From the NCBI GenBank assembly GCA_913062625.1, contig CAJXWP010000005.1, positions 1 through 64,000 of the forward strand: a stretch of 64,000 nucleotides of DNA. The letters run 5' to 3'. The stretch is from an uncultured Haliea sp. (GTDB taxonomy: Bacteria; Pseudomonadota; Gammaproteobacteria; Pseudomonadales; Halieaceae). Both the position numbers and the translations under genes were made by a program. Of the stretch, positions 1-9,472 are shown one piece after another. The notes beneath the pieces are model-generated. The model made no database searches and was not told where the DNA came from. It worked only from the letters and a program-made list of their open reading frames with translations. The first letter of the stretch is position 1. The number at the start of each line of letters is the position of its first letter.

Positions 1-251
1 CTAGCCCGAACGCCAACCTGCCTCATGGCGCTGACTTGATCCTGCATCAGGGCGATCAGGGGAGAGATCACAACGCCACACCCTTTTCTTGCCAAAGCAG
101 GAATCTGATAGCAGAGGGACTTTCCCCCGCCTGTGGGCATTAATACAAGAGCGTCACCGCCATCGATGATGGTCTGGATGATTTCGCTCTGGGGTTGCCT
201 AAAAGATTCGTAGCCAAAGACAGATTGTAATATTTTTTCGGCGTTGCTCAT
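1..251 (-). CDS. recQ: ATP-dependent DNA helicase RecQ, N-terminal part (runs off window edge)
   Basis: Reverse-strand translation MSNAEKILQSVFGYESFRQPQSEIIQTIIDGGDALVLMPTGGGKSLCYQIPALARKGCGVVISPLIALMQDQV: RecQ Q motif and Walker A. Not in the ORF track because it is truncated at the edge. Confidence 0.93.
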   Translation of the reverse strand, partial: MSNAEKILQSVFGYESFRQPQSEIIQTIIDGGDALVLMPTGGGKSLCYQIPALARKGCGVVISPLIALMQDQVSAMRQVGVRA

Positions 252-364
252 GGCGACGGATTATACCGCAGTATGGATACTAGGTTGGAACATTAGCCCA
301 AACGCGATACTAAGTGGTAAAATATAGTTGATTGCATATTAGTAACTAGGAGCCGCGAGTAGCC

Positions 365-640
365 ATGAGCAAACCAGACATCAAAACCGATCATGAAACT
401 CATCATGAGTGCTTGAATCGTTTTATTGACCTTGCCAACACCATGAAAGATGAGGGTATTGATACCAATATAGTCTCTTACGGATTGATGTCGGCCTCCG
501 GTTACTACACCACCTATGCGCTTGGTGGAAATGAGGGCGGCCTGACCGATTCTGGCGTGGAAAAAATCACTGCGACTTACAAGGATGAGTTGGAACGTAT
601 ACAAAAGCTTAAGAAAGAGCAGGTTGGTTCTAAGGGTTAG
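365..640 (+). CDS. DUF3144 family protein
   Basis: 91 aa ORF with typical DUF3144 pattern (FIDLANTMKDEG...VSYGLMSASGYYTTYALGGNEG). Confidence 0.8.
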   Translation: MSKPDIKTDHETHHECLNRFIDLANTMKDEGIDTNIVSYGLMSASGYYTTYALGGNEGGLTDSGVEKITATYKDELERIQKLKKEQVGSKG

Positions 641-729
641 TGGTTTTGCGAAAATGCGCCTAGTGTTAGCGTAATACTAGGCCAGCGTATCTTTTTAGTG
701 GGTGATGTCCATGGGCCAGCGGGTCAGAT

Positions 730-1059
730 TCAGGCTAATGCGCGCCGGTCGGGCTGCGTGCGACGATCGTTGGCCACCAAAATACCGTTAATGGCGAGAG
801 GAAATGTTACCGACTTGCCCTGTCTGCGATCTTTGGGGCTGCGTGGTACCAAGTTTAGATTGGGTTTGGTCGGTGTTGCCACCGTACGTTTTTTATACTG
901 TGAACCGTAATTTTGCGGCGTCATAACAAAAACATATGCCGCTATCATAATAGCAACAGATCCCGCGATGCCCAGAGCGATCAGTATCAAGTCCACGTCA
1001 TTATCCCGCTCTGTAAATGGCCATTGTGCAAAATCATATTTATAAACAGCAATATTCAA
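730..1059 (-). CDS. hypothetical membrane protein with one predicted TM helix and basic DRR-rich C-terminus
   Basis: 109 aa ORF with a hydrophobic segment (ILIALGIAGSVAIMIAAYVFVM); no recognised family. Confidence 0.5.
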   Translation of the reverse strand: MNIAVYKYDFAQWPFTERDNDVDLILIALGIAGSVAIMIAAYVFVMTPQNYGSQYKKRTVATPTKPNLNLVPRSPKDRRQGKSVTFPLAINGILVANDRRTQPDRRALA

Positions 1060-1300
1060 GCCAATTTTTTTTAATTCTTATTTTTCAATAGCTTGATCGA
1101 TTCTTGGTGCTCAAGCCGGATGCAAACCTGAGACAGTGTAAAGTTTTTTGACGTTTATGGCTTAGCGTAGGCACTAACCGAGACTGATGAGGCTACCGCT
1201 GCTCAGGGAAATGACGCGGCTTGATGACCCATGCGGTTTGGCACAGATAGTCTCAAAGCGCGGTTCTCGGGCATGAAGAAGGGTGGTTTGGCCCGACAAT

Positions 1301-2551
1301 CTAGAGTAAAACCTCTGACGGGTGAGGGTGGCTAAGAAAATCTTTTGGACTGGCGGTAAACCCATACGCGCCAGACTGGAATACCACTATTAGGTCTCCA
1401 GGACCCGCCCGCGGCAGGTTAACCCGGTTGCCTAGCACGTCAAGGGGGGTGCACAGTGGCCCCACAACGTTCACCATCTCCATTTCATCCGCAGATATTC
1501 GATTACCTAGGCACAGGGGATAGTTTTTGCGAATGACCTGTCCGAAATTTCCCGAGGCAGCGAGATGGTGGTGCAGACCGCCATTAGTGATAAGGAAGAC
1601 TTCTCCCCGAGAGACTTTTCTGTCAACGACTTCGCAGACATAGATTCCTGCTTCGGCAGTGAGATAACGGCCCAGTTCCATTACGATTTCTGCTTCAGGC
1701 AGCTTTTCCCGTGCGGTCTCGATCAGAGGAAACAGGTTGGCGCCGATAGCGGCTAAATCTAGACGCCGCTCGCCGGGGAAGTAGGGCACGCCTAGCCCGC
1801 CACCAATATTCAGCCAACGCACAGGTGACGGTGCGAACTGGGCTAGACGAAAGGCGAGTTCAAACGTCTTAGTTTGGGCCTCGATAATGGCCTGTTCACG
1901 TAAATTCTGCGAGCCGCTGAAGATGTGGAATCCCATGAACTCCAAGGGTAATTCTTTCAGACTCTCGAGCATCGCTGGCACACACTCGGCGTCTACTCCA
2001 AAGGGTTTAGCGCCACTGCCCATTTTCATGCCCGCCGACTTGAGTTCAAAGTCGGGATTGACACGAATAGCGACACGTGGGCGAACGGAGTTCCGCTCAG
2101 CTAGTGCCGCGATACGCAGCATTTCACCATTGGACTCCATGTTGATGATCACGCCGCTGTCCACCGCAGCTTGAAGATCTGTATCTGATTTTCCTGGGCC
2201 TGCGAAACTGATGTTGGCTGGGCTAGCTCCAGCCTTAAGCGCTACCTCGAGCTCGCCTGCAGAAGCCACGTCCAATCCGTCAGTTATTCCTGCCAGATAT
2301 TGCACAACCTCGGGCATTGGGTTGGCTTTCATTGCATAGTGCAGGTGAATTTCAGCCGGCAGCGTTGCACGCAAATGCTCGACCTGCGTGCGCATTAGGG
2401 TGCGGTCATAAGCATAAAAAGGCGTATCACCCAGCTGCATAGCGATATCGACGAGGGGTTGTCCTGCGATTTGCAGACAATTATCTGCGACTTCGAATTG
2501 ATTCATCGGCACATGCTTCGGTATCTTGGCTATACCACTTCTGTCGTTCAT
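1301..2551 (-). CDS. pyridoxal-dependent decarboxylase, exosortase A system-associated (LysA-like fold III)
   Basis: 416 aa; YAMKANPMPEVV PLP-lysine motif, GLDVASAGEL, NIGGGLGVPY; gene order with acyl-CoA ligase and PrsKR. Confidence 0.9.
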   Translation of the reverse strand: MNDRSGIAKIPKHVPMNQFEVADNCLQIAGQPLVDIAMQLGDTPFYAYDRTLMRTQVEHLRATLPAEIHLHYAMKANPMPEVVQYLAGITDGLDVASAGELEVALKAGASPANISFAGPGKSDTDLQAAVDSGVIINMESNGEMLRIAALAERNSVRPRVAIRVNPDFELKSAGMKMGSGAKPFGVDAECVPAMLESLKELPLEFMGFHIFSGSQNLREQAIIEAQTKTFELAFRLAQFAPSPVRWLNIGGGLGVPYFPGERRLDLAAIGANLFPLIETAREKLPEAEIVMELGRYLTAEAGIYVCEVVDRKVSRGEVFLITNGGLHHHLAASGNFGQVIRKNYPLCLGNRISADEMEMVNVVGPLCTPLDVLGNRVNLPRAGPGDLIVVFQSGAYGFTASPKDFLSHPHPSEVLL

Positions 2552-4152
2552 AATAAGGCATCCTGGAACATAGTTTGATGCTGCTGGGACAGTAGTCGCC
2601 GGTCAATTTTGCCATTGGTGTTATGCGGCAAAGTATCTTGCACGGTGATCATAATAGGCACCATAAAATTTGGGAGTTCCCTGCGGCAGCAGCTTAAAAC
2701 GGCATTTTTTAGAACGTCATCTACCTGCTCGCCTGAAGTAGGACTAACAATCAGCAGTATGGCCTCACCGAGTGCAGCATGAGGCAATCCGATAGCGACT
2801 GCTTCGGTGACCAGACCGGAGCGATGGATAATGTCTTCTATTTCGGTGGGGCTCACCCGATAGCCAGAAGTCTTGATCATTTCATCGTTGCGGTTTATGA
2901 AGTAAAGGTAGTCGTCTTCATCCTTCATAACTTGGTCGCCAGACCACACGGCTAATTCCGCGGAACTAATTTTGGGTGATTTATGTGGGCAGGGCTTAAA
3001 GTGCTTAGCCGTCTCGTCGGGATCATTCCAATAGCCTAAGCTCACCAAGATGCCGCAATGGACTAGTTCACCAGGTTCATAGGGTGCACATTCCTTGCCT
3101 TGTGCATTCATCACTAGGATTCGGGCATTGGGAATGGCCTTGCCTATTGAATGTGGTCGAATACTCACCTGATCAGGCGCCAGATAGGTTGAGCGGAAGG
3201 CCTCGGTGAGGCCGTACATCAAAAAAATATCGGTCGAGGGCAGTAGCTGTTGCAGCGCCCGCGTGGTGGGTACTGGCATGGCACCACCCGTATTGGTAAT
3301 GTAACGCAGCGATTGCGTTGCTTGAACTGGCCACTCCAGCGCTTTGAGTTGATTCCAAAGAGACGGTACTGCAGCCAAGCCGGTGATCCCATAGCGCACC
3401 ACCGCCCGGATGACGTCGCGAGGTAGTAGATAGTCCAGCAGTATGACGGACGCCCCTACTGAAAACGCCGTGGTGAGCTGGCTGAGCCCCGCATCGAAGC
3501 TGAGGGGCAGCACCGAAAGTACACGGTCAGTAGGGGAGTTGTGTAAATAACTGGCAACACTGCGTGCCCCGGTAACCATGTTGCGATGGGACAGGACTAC
3601 ACCTTTCGGGTTGCCGGTGCTGCCCGAGGTGTAGAGGATAGCGGTCATATCAGTGTCAATGCGGTGGTGCCGTGCTAGGTTGGCACTGGATAAGTGACAA
3701 AACGCGTTGTAGCCCATGAGCCTTTGTGGAATCGACGCCGCTTTAGTGGGTGCTTCATCTTCCACTAGAACGATCGTGTGCAGATCAGGGCAGGTATCGA
3801 GCACTGCTAGCAGCAAAGCGAGGCGAGCAGCAGACGTGATCAATACTTTGACGTCGCAGTGGCCCAGTATATACGAGACTTGACGCGGTTTAAGTAGCGG
3901 ATTGATAGGTACAAAGCAGGCCCCGGCTGCCGCTGTGCCAAACAGACTGAACACAGTTTCCGGCTGCTTCGGCAGATACACTGCAACCCTCTCTCCAGGA
4001 CCGACTCCCAGGGCCAACAGTGCGCTGGCTACCTGCGCCACCCTCCGCTGCACTTGGCTGTAGGTGAAAGTCTGATCCTTGAACAGCAGCGCAGGTGCGT
4101 TAGGCGTAAGCTGCGCACTCTGAGAAATAGATTGGTGAATCAGGTCGGGCAT
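2548..4152 (-). CDS. acyl-CoA ligase (AMP-forming), exosortase A system-associated
   Basis: 534 aa; ILYTSGSTGNPKGVVLSH AMP-binding motif, MYGLTEAFRSTYL, NGKIDRRLL; overlaps the decarboxylase gene by 4 nt. Confidence 0.9.
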   Translation of the reverse strand: MPDLIHQSISQSAQLTPNAPALLFKDQTFTYSQVQRRVAQVASALLALGVGPGERVAVYLPKQPETVFSLFGTAAAGACFVPINPLLKPRQVSYILGHCDVKVLITSAARLALLLAVLDTCPDLHTIVLVEDEAPTKAASIPQRLMGYNAFCHLSSANLARHHRIDTDMTAILYTSGSTGNPKGVVLSHRNMVTGARSVASYLHNSPTDRVLSVLPLSFDAGLSQLTTAFSVGASVILLDYLLPRDVIRAVVRYGITGLAAVPSLWNQLKALEWPVQATQSLRYITNTGGAMPVPTTRALQQLLPSTDIFLMYGLTEAFRSTYLAPDQVSIRPHSIGKAIPNARILVMNAQGKECAPYEPGELVHCGILVSLGYWNDPDETAKHFKPCPHKSPKISSAELAVWSGDQVMKDEDDYLYFINRNDEMIKTSGYRVSPTEIEDIIHRSGLVTEAVAIGLPHAALGEAILLIVSPTSGEQVDDVLKNAVLSCCRRELPNFMVPIMITVQDTLPHNTNGKIDRRLLSQQHQTMFQDALL

Positions 4153-4269
4153 TGCGATGGAATCAATGGGATTAGCTCGTCTGCGACAGGTCTGTATTGT
4201 AGCTTAATTGAAGCACGACTAAAGGGCGGATCATGCGATGACTGTCTACTGGCGGTAGTGCTAGGGTAT

Positions 4270-5631
4270 CTAGTGTTTTATGCCCATACGCTCTAGTACT
4301 TTGTAGAGGGTTGGCCTAGAAACGCCCAGCGCATTGGCCGCTTCACTTACATTTCCGTTATTCTGGCCCATGGCGCGAGCTACAGCAGCGTTTTCCGCCG
4401 CTTCCCGCACGACTTTGAGGCTTAACGGCTTGGGCTTGTCGTCGCTGCTAGCCAAGTTAAGGCCTTCAGCGGTCACCTGGCTGCCATCAGCCATAATCAC
4501 CCCGCGTTTGACGCGGCTCTCTAGTTCGCGCACGTTGCCTGGCCAGTCAAAGGCTTCCATGGCCGCCATAGCTTCAGCGGAAAAGTACTTTGCCGAGCTG
4601 CTGTATTCTTGGGTCCACTGATTAAGAAACGATTTGGCCAATAGAAGAATGTCCCCTTCACGTTCCTTGAGCATGGGTACGTCTAATACCATCTCACTAA
4701 TTCGATAATATAAGTCTTCGCGGAACAGACCTTTTGAAATCAAGTCCTTTAGGTTGCGATGTGTGGCGCAGACGATACGGACGTCCACCGGTATTTCCTT
4801 GCGCCCTCCAATACGTTCTATAACTCTCTCCTGTAAGAAGCGCAAAAGCTTAGGCTGCAGTTCCATGGGGAGGTCCCCAATTTCATCAAGAAATAGAGTA
4901 CCCTTATCAGCATATTCAATTTTCCCCGGAGTTTGTTTTAGTGCTCCGGTGAAAGCGCCCTTTTCGTAGCCAAAAAGCTCACTCTCCAGTAGGTTCGCCG
5001 GTATTGCGGCACAGTTGATTACCATTAATGCCTGATTAGCGCGTGGGCTCAATTCATGTAGCGCCCGCGCACAGAGTTCTTTGCCGGTTCCGCTTGCTCC
5101 TAGGACCAATGTTGTGATGTCTGAAGGTGCTATTTTTTCGATCGTACGACAGACTTCGAGCATTGGGGCGCTGGCCGTAATGATACCTTTTAAAGGCATG
5201 TTCTGGTTAAGATTTTGGAGTCTGCGGTTTTCAAGTTCCAGTGTGTTCACGTGATAGGCGCGGTCCACCAGCAGGGCCAGCATTTGCGGGTCAGCCGGTT
5301 TCTGGTGGAAATCATAGGCACCTAGGGCAATGGATTTGATTGCGTTTGCGCGATTATCATTTCCGGTAAGGATGATGACTTTTGTTTCAGGTGTCAGAGA
5401 CAGAATCTCACTCAGGGTCGCGAGCCCCTCAGTTGCACCGCCAGGATCGGGCGGCAGGCCCAAATCCAGTAAAACGACATTCGGTTCGATACGACGCACT
5501 TGGTTAATGGCATCCGCGCGGTCGCCAGTAATAGTCACTTCGAAGTCATCAAATGCCCAACGTAATTGGCTTTGCAACCCTTTGTCATCCTCTACTATCA
5601 GCAGTTTTTTTTTGCTATCTTTCAATGGCAT
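4270..5631 (-). CDS. prsR: PEP-CTERM-box response regulator, sigma-54-dependent NtrC-family activator PrsR
   Basis: REC + AAA+ (GASGTGKELCARALHELSPR, ESELFGYEKGAFTGA) + Fis-type HTH; adjacent to PrsK-like kinase. Confidence 0.9.
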   Translation of the reverse strand: MPLKDSKKKLLIVEDDKGLQSQLRWAFDDFEVTITGDRADAINQVRRIEPNVVLLDLGLPPDPGGATEGLATLSEILSLTPETKVIILTGNDNRANAIKSIALGAYDFHQKPADPQMLALLVDRAYHVNTLELENRRLQNLNQNMPLKGIITASAPMLEVCRTIEKIAPSDITTLVLGASGTGKELCARALHELSPRANQALMVINCAAIPANLLESELFGYEKGAFTGALKQTPGKIEYADKGTLFLDEIGDLPMELQPKLLRFLQERVIERIGGRKEIPVDVRIVCATHRNLKDLISKGLFREDLYYRISEMVLDVPMLKEREGDILLLAKSFLNQWTQEYSSSAKYFSAEAMAAMEAFDWPGNVRELESRVKRGVIMADGSQVTAEGLNLASSDDKPKPLSLKVVREAAENAAVARAMGQNNGNVSEAANALGVSRPTLYKVLERMGIKH

Positions 5632-5637
5632 TCTACC

Positions 5638-7782
5638 TTATGGCAATGAGGATGCATGCTCGACATCTGCTTCGTCAGCACAGGGTATGAGCACGCGAAA
5701 TAAAGAACCCTGCCCTAGTTCGCTCGTCACCCTTATTTCACCTCCTAGACTGTGGATGAAATCGCGGCTTTCGAATACGCCGATACCCATACCCGTCAGG
5801 CCTTTTGTGGAGTCGAAGGGCTTGAAGAGACGATGTTGGATGAATTCTTCATCCATTCCTGTACCGTTATCTTCGATTTCCACGATAGCAAAGCCGGGGC
5901 GGGTCAATAGCCGGACCGTTATCTCTCCTCTCTCGCTTGATGCTTCTTGGGCATTTTGTATCAAGTGTTCAAATACTGTTCGCAAACGATCAATATCACA
6001 CGTTAATGTCGACGTATTATCTACCACGGTGAGCTCAGGGCTGGGAGTCCGGAGTTTACAGGTATCAACAACGTTTTCCAGCAAGTCTATCAGTTTGAAT
6101 TCTTGCGCTGCCGTCCTCAATGTTTCACTTCGCAGTTGCGTCATTAATTTACTCATGCGCCCCACCGTATTGCTAACCGTGTCAACCATATCGTCAATAA
6201 ATTCCGGATTCTTCTTATGCGTTTTTGCATTTGCAACGATCAGAGAAAGTTGCGCAAGAACATTTTTTAGGTCGTGGATGACATAGGCTGAAAGCTGGTT
6301 GAACGCTTCGAATTGACGCGACTCAACTAGCGCTTGGTCTGTCTGGAACTGGGCTAGGTGACTGGCTGCCTGCTTGCCTGCCACTTTTAGGAGGTCCCAG
6401 TCCTCCCAGTTGAGAGCTTCTGTGGACTCAGATTCGTGAAGCAATACAATGCCCTGCAGTCGATCGCCAAATAAAAGTGGAATAATTAGCCACGCGTGAG
6501 GAATGCCACTCACACTCTTTGGCATTGAGAGACTCCCATACATGTCTGGATCACGCCTCCACTCTTGTATATCAATAATCCATTCATAAGTTTGTAGCCA
6601 TTCGGTCAGTTCTCTTAGATCGATATCCCGTCGCGGTATGGGCATATTCCAGTTGGCAGAAATAGCGAAACGCCCGTTATCGACTCTACTCCAGAGGACT
6701 CCTCCGGGGCTTTTGGTTAGGTTGGCAACAGCGCGGGTGATATTTTCAGGGATGTCCGTACTGCCCGTTGCGAGAATTTCAGTGAATTCCAGCCATTCAA
6801 TTCGGTAATCGTATTTGTAACTGAAGAAGTTTTTGCTGAGCCACACTCTGACGCGGGCTCGAATTCGTTCGGAGAACAATAAAATAATCAAGGTTGCGCC
6901 AGCGGCACACAAAAAAGTAATTTGTAATACGTCACCCCAATTGCCACCTAAGTAGTGAATGAAATAGCCGGCTAGGGCCATTGCGATAAGGTACACACCC
7001 GAGGCCATCAAGGTGAGGGCATGAAAGGCTAAATGCCTTGGAGTGCGAAAGCCTTGCTTGTTCTCTTCGATCTGCTTGCTAGCGGTGCCGGTAATGCCGA
7101 TGCCAATCAGGATAGCGGCTAGTGTGCTAACAAACCCGCGCGATTGCCACACGTTGTAATCCAGCTGGCGGAATAAAAGTCCTTCTGTGTACATAAAAAA
7201 ATCAAAAGAAAATACCAGGCCCAGTCCAAAACACAGTTGTTTGGTTGTCCAGAGTTCACGGTCATCACTATTGAAATAATACCGGTGCAGCAGTAACAAG
7301 CTCACAATAGACATCCCAAGCCAACTGCCGGAATTTGCATACAATAAAATATCAAAGAGTGAAGGAACTTTTTGTATTAGGGAGCCAGTACTGACCAGTA
7401 AAACGATAATCAAGATAAAACTTAGGAAATACCAGCGGCCCCATCGATTGGTCGCCACAAAGTGATTGGCGCCCTGCGGTTGTAAAGAAAGTAGCCGTAA
7501 CAGAACAAATATCCATGCGCTGTTACGAACCACCTCGGCAAGTTGTATCAATAGCAAAGTGGGGCTGACCAGCAAGGTTGATATGGCAATGATTGCTGCC
7601 CATACAGCGGTCAAAATGCATGCGGTCAGCAGAGCGTTACCCACGGGGTTCTTTCGTCTGGAGATCGAAGCAAAGATAGCGACAACCAAAAAGGCAAAAG
7701 AAGCGCTGCCGTAGCTGTACATGCCGATGTTGTCGACTATGCCGGCCGAAGCTTCTAATCTAGGAATTAGAACATCGAACAC
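5638..7782 (-). CDS. prsK: PEP-CTERM system histidine kinase PrsK
   Basis: 714 aa; multi-TM N-terminus, GAF-like middle, DHp AYVIHDLKNVLAQLSLIV, HATPase GMGIGVFESRDFI. Confidence 0.9.
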   Translation of the reverse strand: MFDVLIPRLEASAGIVDNIGMYSYGSASFAFLVVAIFASISRRKNPVGNALLTACILTAVWAAIIAISTLLVSPTLLLIQLAEVVRNSAWIFVLLRLLSLQPQGANHFVATNRWGRWYFLSFILIIVLLVSTGSLIQKVPSLFDILLYANSGSWLGMSIVSLLLLHRYYFNSDDRELWTTKQLCFGLGLVFSFDFFMYTEGLLFRQLDYNVWQSRGFVSTLAAILIGIGITGTASKQIEENKQGFRTPRHLAFHALTLMASGVYLIAMALAGYFIHYLGGNWGDVLQITFLCAAGATLIILLFSERIRARVRVWLSKNFFSYKYDYRIEWLEFTEILATGSTDIPENITRAVANLTKSPGGVLWSRVDNGRFAISANWNMPIPRRDIDLRELTEWLQTYEWIIDIQEWRRDPDMYGSLSMPKSVSGIPHAWLIIPLLFGDRLQGIVLLHESESTEALNWEDWDLLKVAGKQAASHLAQFQTDQALVESRQFEAFNQLSAYVIHDLKNVLAQLSLIVANAKTHKKNPEFIDDMVDTVSNTVGRMSKLMTQLRSETLRTAAQEFKLIDLLENVVDTCKLRTPSPELTVVDNTSTLTCDIDRLRTVFEHLIQNAQEASSERGEITVRLLTRPGFAIVEIEDNGTGMDEEFIQHRLFKPFDSTKGLTGMGIGVFESRDFIHSLGGEIRVTSELGQGSLFRVLIPCADEADVEHASSLP

Positions 7783-7820
7783 AACATTACGCCCCTCAAT
7801 TGAATTGCCTATAAAGAAAC

Positions 7821-7826
7821 ATTATA
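7821..7826 (-). promoter_or_regulatory. candidate -10 element upstream of prsK
   Basis: Reverse complement reads TATAAT about 40 nt upstream of the prsK start; the -35 is weak. Confidence 0.3.
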
Positions 7827-8240
7827 CCTCTGTTTTGTTGGTGTAAATGGCAGTAAGTGTGAACAGAACACCGTTTTTTTAATACATGATGTACTCAACC
7901 GAGAATAATTAGAATAAATTTTTTATTACGTAGGGCTGTTTGCCGCCATCTAAATAATAAGAAGAAGCTTGATTCGCCCGAGCATCTCATAAGCATTGCC
8001 GTCAGTGTTTGACATGTTTATGGAAGGTAAATAGCGGACGAGAACTTTAGACACGATAGCAGTTGTTGGTCTTAGACATGTTAGATCACCTCTGGCCGCG
8101 GAGCTAGCGCGAGATTCGTTCTCTTCCACTAAATTTTAGGTGGATTATTCTCAGTGCTGTGCGGCTTCTAACCATGGGTTGTTGTTGCCCCGGGCTATGG
8201 CGCGAATCATTCTAGGTCACAATTCCACCTTGAGAAGATT

Positions 8241-8257
8241 TTGACACAGGGTTAGCA
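8241..8257 (+). promoter_or_regulatory. candidate sigma-54 -24/-12 promoter for the ACP gene
   Basis: TTGACACAGGGTTAGCA versus consensus YTGGCACGrNNNTTGCW; GC of the -12 box and spacing match, -24 GG is GA. Confidence 0.4.
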
Positions 8258-8337
8258 TAGCGCAACTCGATGGGCTAGCTATGTTTATGGCTATTCCATC
8301 CCCGCACACAGCCCATTCAACGGTACAATAGTGAGTT

Positions 8338-8586
8338 ATGGACATTCAGTCAGACGTCATCGCGATCCTGCAGTCAAATCTCGGCGTTCCGGCTGGCGAC
8401 ATTCTGGCGCACCCGGACACCCCCGTTTTAGGCGCGATACCAGAAATGGATTCCATGTCGGTTATTGGCATTTTGGCCAGCCTTGAAGAGCGATATGGCA
8501 TTACGGTTGATGATGATGAGATTAATGCTGATGTTTTCGCCACCGTGGGCAGTCTGACTTCGTTTGTGGAGTCTAAGCTCAGATAG
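8338..8586 (+). CDS. acyl carrier protein, exosortase A system-associated
   Basis: 82 aa; LGAIPEMDSMSVIGILASLEERYGI with DSM phosphopantetheine serine. Confidence 0.85.
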   Translation: MDIQSDVIAILQSNLGVPAGDILAHPDTPVLGAIPEMDSMSVIGILASLEERYGITVDDDEINADVFATVGSLTSFVESKLR

Positions 8587-8600
8587 GCTTCTGTAGCTTG

Positions 8601-8919
8601 CTCTAATTGCGTCAAGCTGACTTGATTCGAAATCAACTTCACACGTGTCTGCATGAATTGTTTGCATTTCTGGTACATATCTGGAGGCTAATCCAATCAT
8701 CTGTTCTGAAAAATCCACACCGATGACTGACCAGTTATGATCCGTAAAGTAACGTGCAACTGGCTCACCGGCTCCACACCCTACATCAAGCAATTTCCCA
8801 TTTTTCAGGTTTAGTGTTGAATAAAAGCCATTTAGAACATCAGACATATCAAATTGCCCACGATTCTCTTCGTAGGTTTTTGCAAAGGCATCATTAATTT
8901 CCATGAGCTGATTGTTCAT
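8601..8919 (-). pseudogene. truncated class I SAM-dependent methyltransferase (N-terminal fragment)
   Basis: MNNQLMEINDAFAKTYEENRGQFDM...LLDVGCGAGEPVARYF...VIGVDFSEQMI...IHADTCEVDF; similarity appears to stop near 8601-8606, after which the frame reads antisense through the ACP gene. Confidence 0.75.
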
Positions 8920-9067
8920 TATTTTCTCTACCCGTGCTGACGGTTGCAGAGATAAAAAGTATAAGCTACACCTATTATCAGTTTAAAAAACAATAGAACA
9001 ATCGCGCACTGTTTACGGTTTTTTTGCTAGGCAAGGCGAACATCAGGAATGTATTGTAAAAATTGTA

Positions 9068-9089
9068 GTATCGACGGCTGGACTTGAAC
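9068..9089. repeat. degenerate direct repeat of the tRNA-Leu 3' end (candidate att remnant, distal end of island)
   Basis: GTATCGACGGCTGGACTTGAAC matches 19/22 to GTACCGAAGGCCGGACTTGAAC at 11046-11067. Confidence 0.6.
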
Positions 9090-9337
9090 TAACGCCCTCG
9101 TTCAATGCAGCCATGCGGCCTGTGGTGGCAGCTTAGAAGTGAGTTTGTACCAAAAAGTGCATTACGATAACTGGGCGGCGAATAGTTGTTCGGACAGCTC
9201 GCTGCTTTGGCCCTACACATTGCCAACTACAAAGCAGAGCCGAAGCGTCGTGTGACAGCGCCATCCTCGGCCACAGGCCTATTAGAGACATCGCGAAGAA
9301 CTAACTCGTGGCGGGTAGATGTGCTGAACTTCAATGC

Positions 9338-9472
9338 TCAGCAGCGCGTGTCAGTGACTGTTCCATTTGGGCAGATAGTGCCTTTGAAGATCGCGTCGGT
9401 CAAGTTCGCGCCGGTCAGGGTAACGTCGCTGTGCTGACCTGAGAGCAGTGGAAAGTGGTTAAATGGCGTTAG
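9338..9472 (-). pseudogene. C-terminal remnant of a pentapeptide-repeat protein
   Basis: Start-less reverse frame LTPFNHFPLLSGQHSDVTLTGANLTDAIFKGTICPNGTVTDTRC*; A(N/D)L-type pentapeptides. Not in the ORF track. Confidence 0.6.

Noticed and set aside
5330-6286. 318 aa forward Ser/Thr/Arg-rich ORF
   Set aside because: Antisense to prsR/prsK, both with clear conserved domains; composition typical of shadow ORFs.
8080-8110. TGGCCGCGGAGCTAGC, considered as a second sigma-54 site upstream of the ACP
   Set aside because: Only the -24 TGGC half agrees; the -12 element does not match.
9186-9437. 83 aa forward ORF in the ORF track
   Set aside because: Antisense to the reverse-strand pentapeptide remnant, whose translation shows recognisable repeats; the forward peptide looks like chance sequence.
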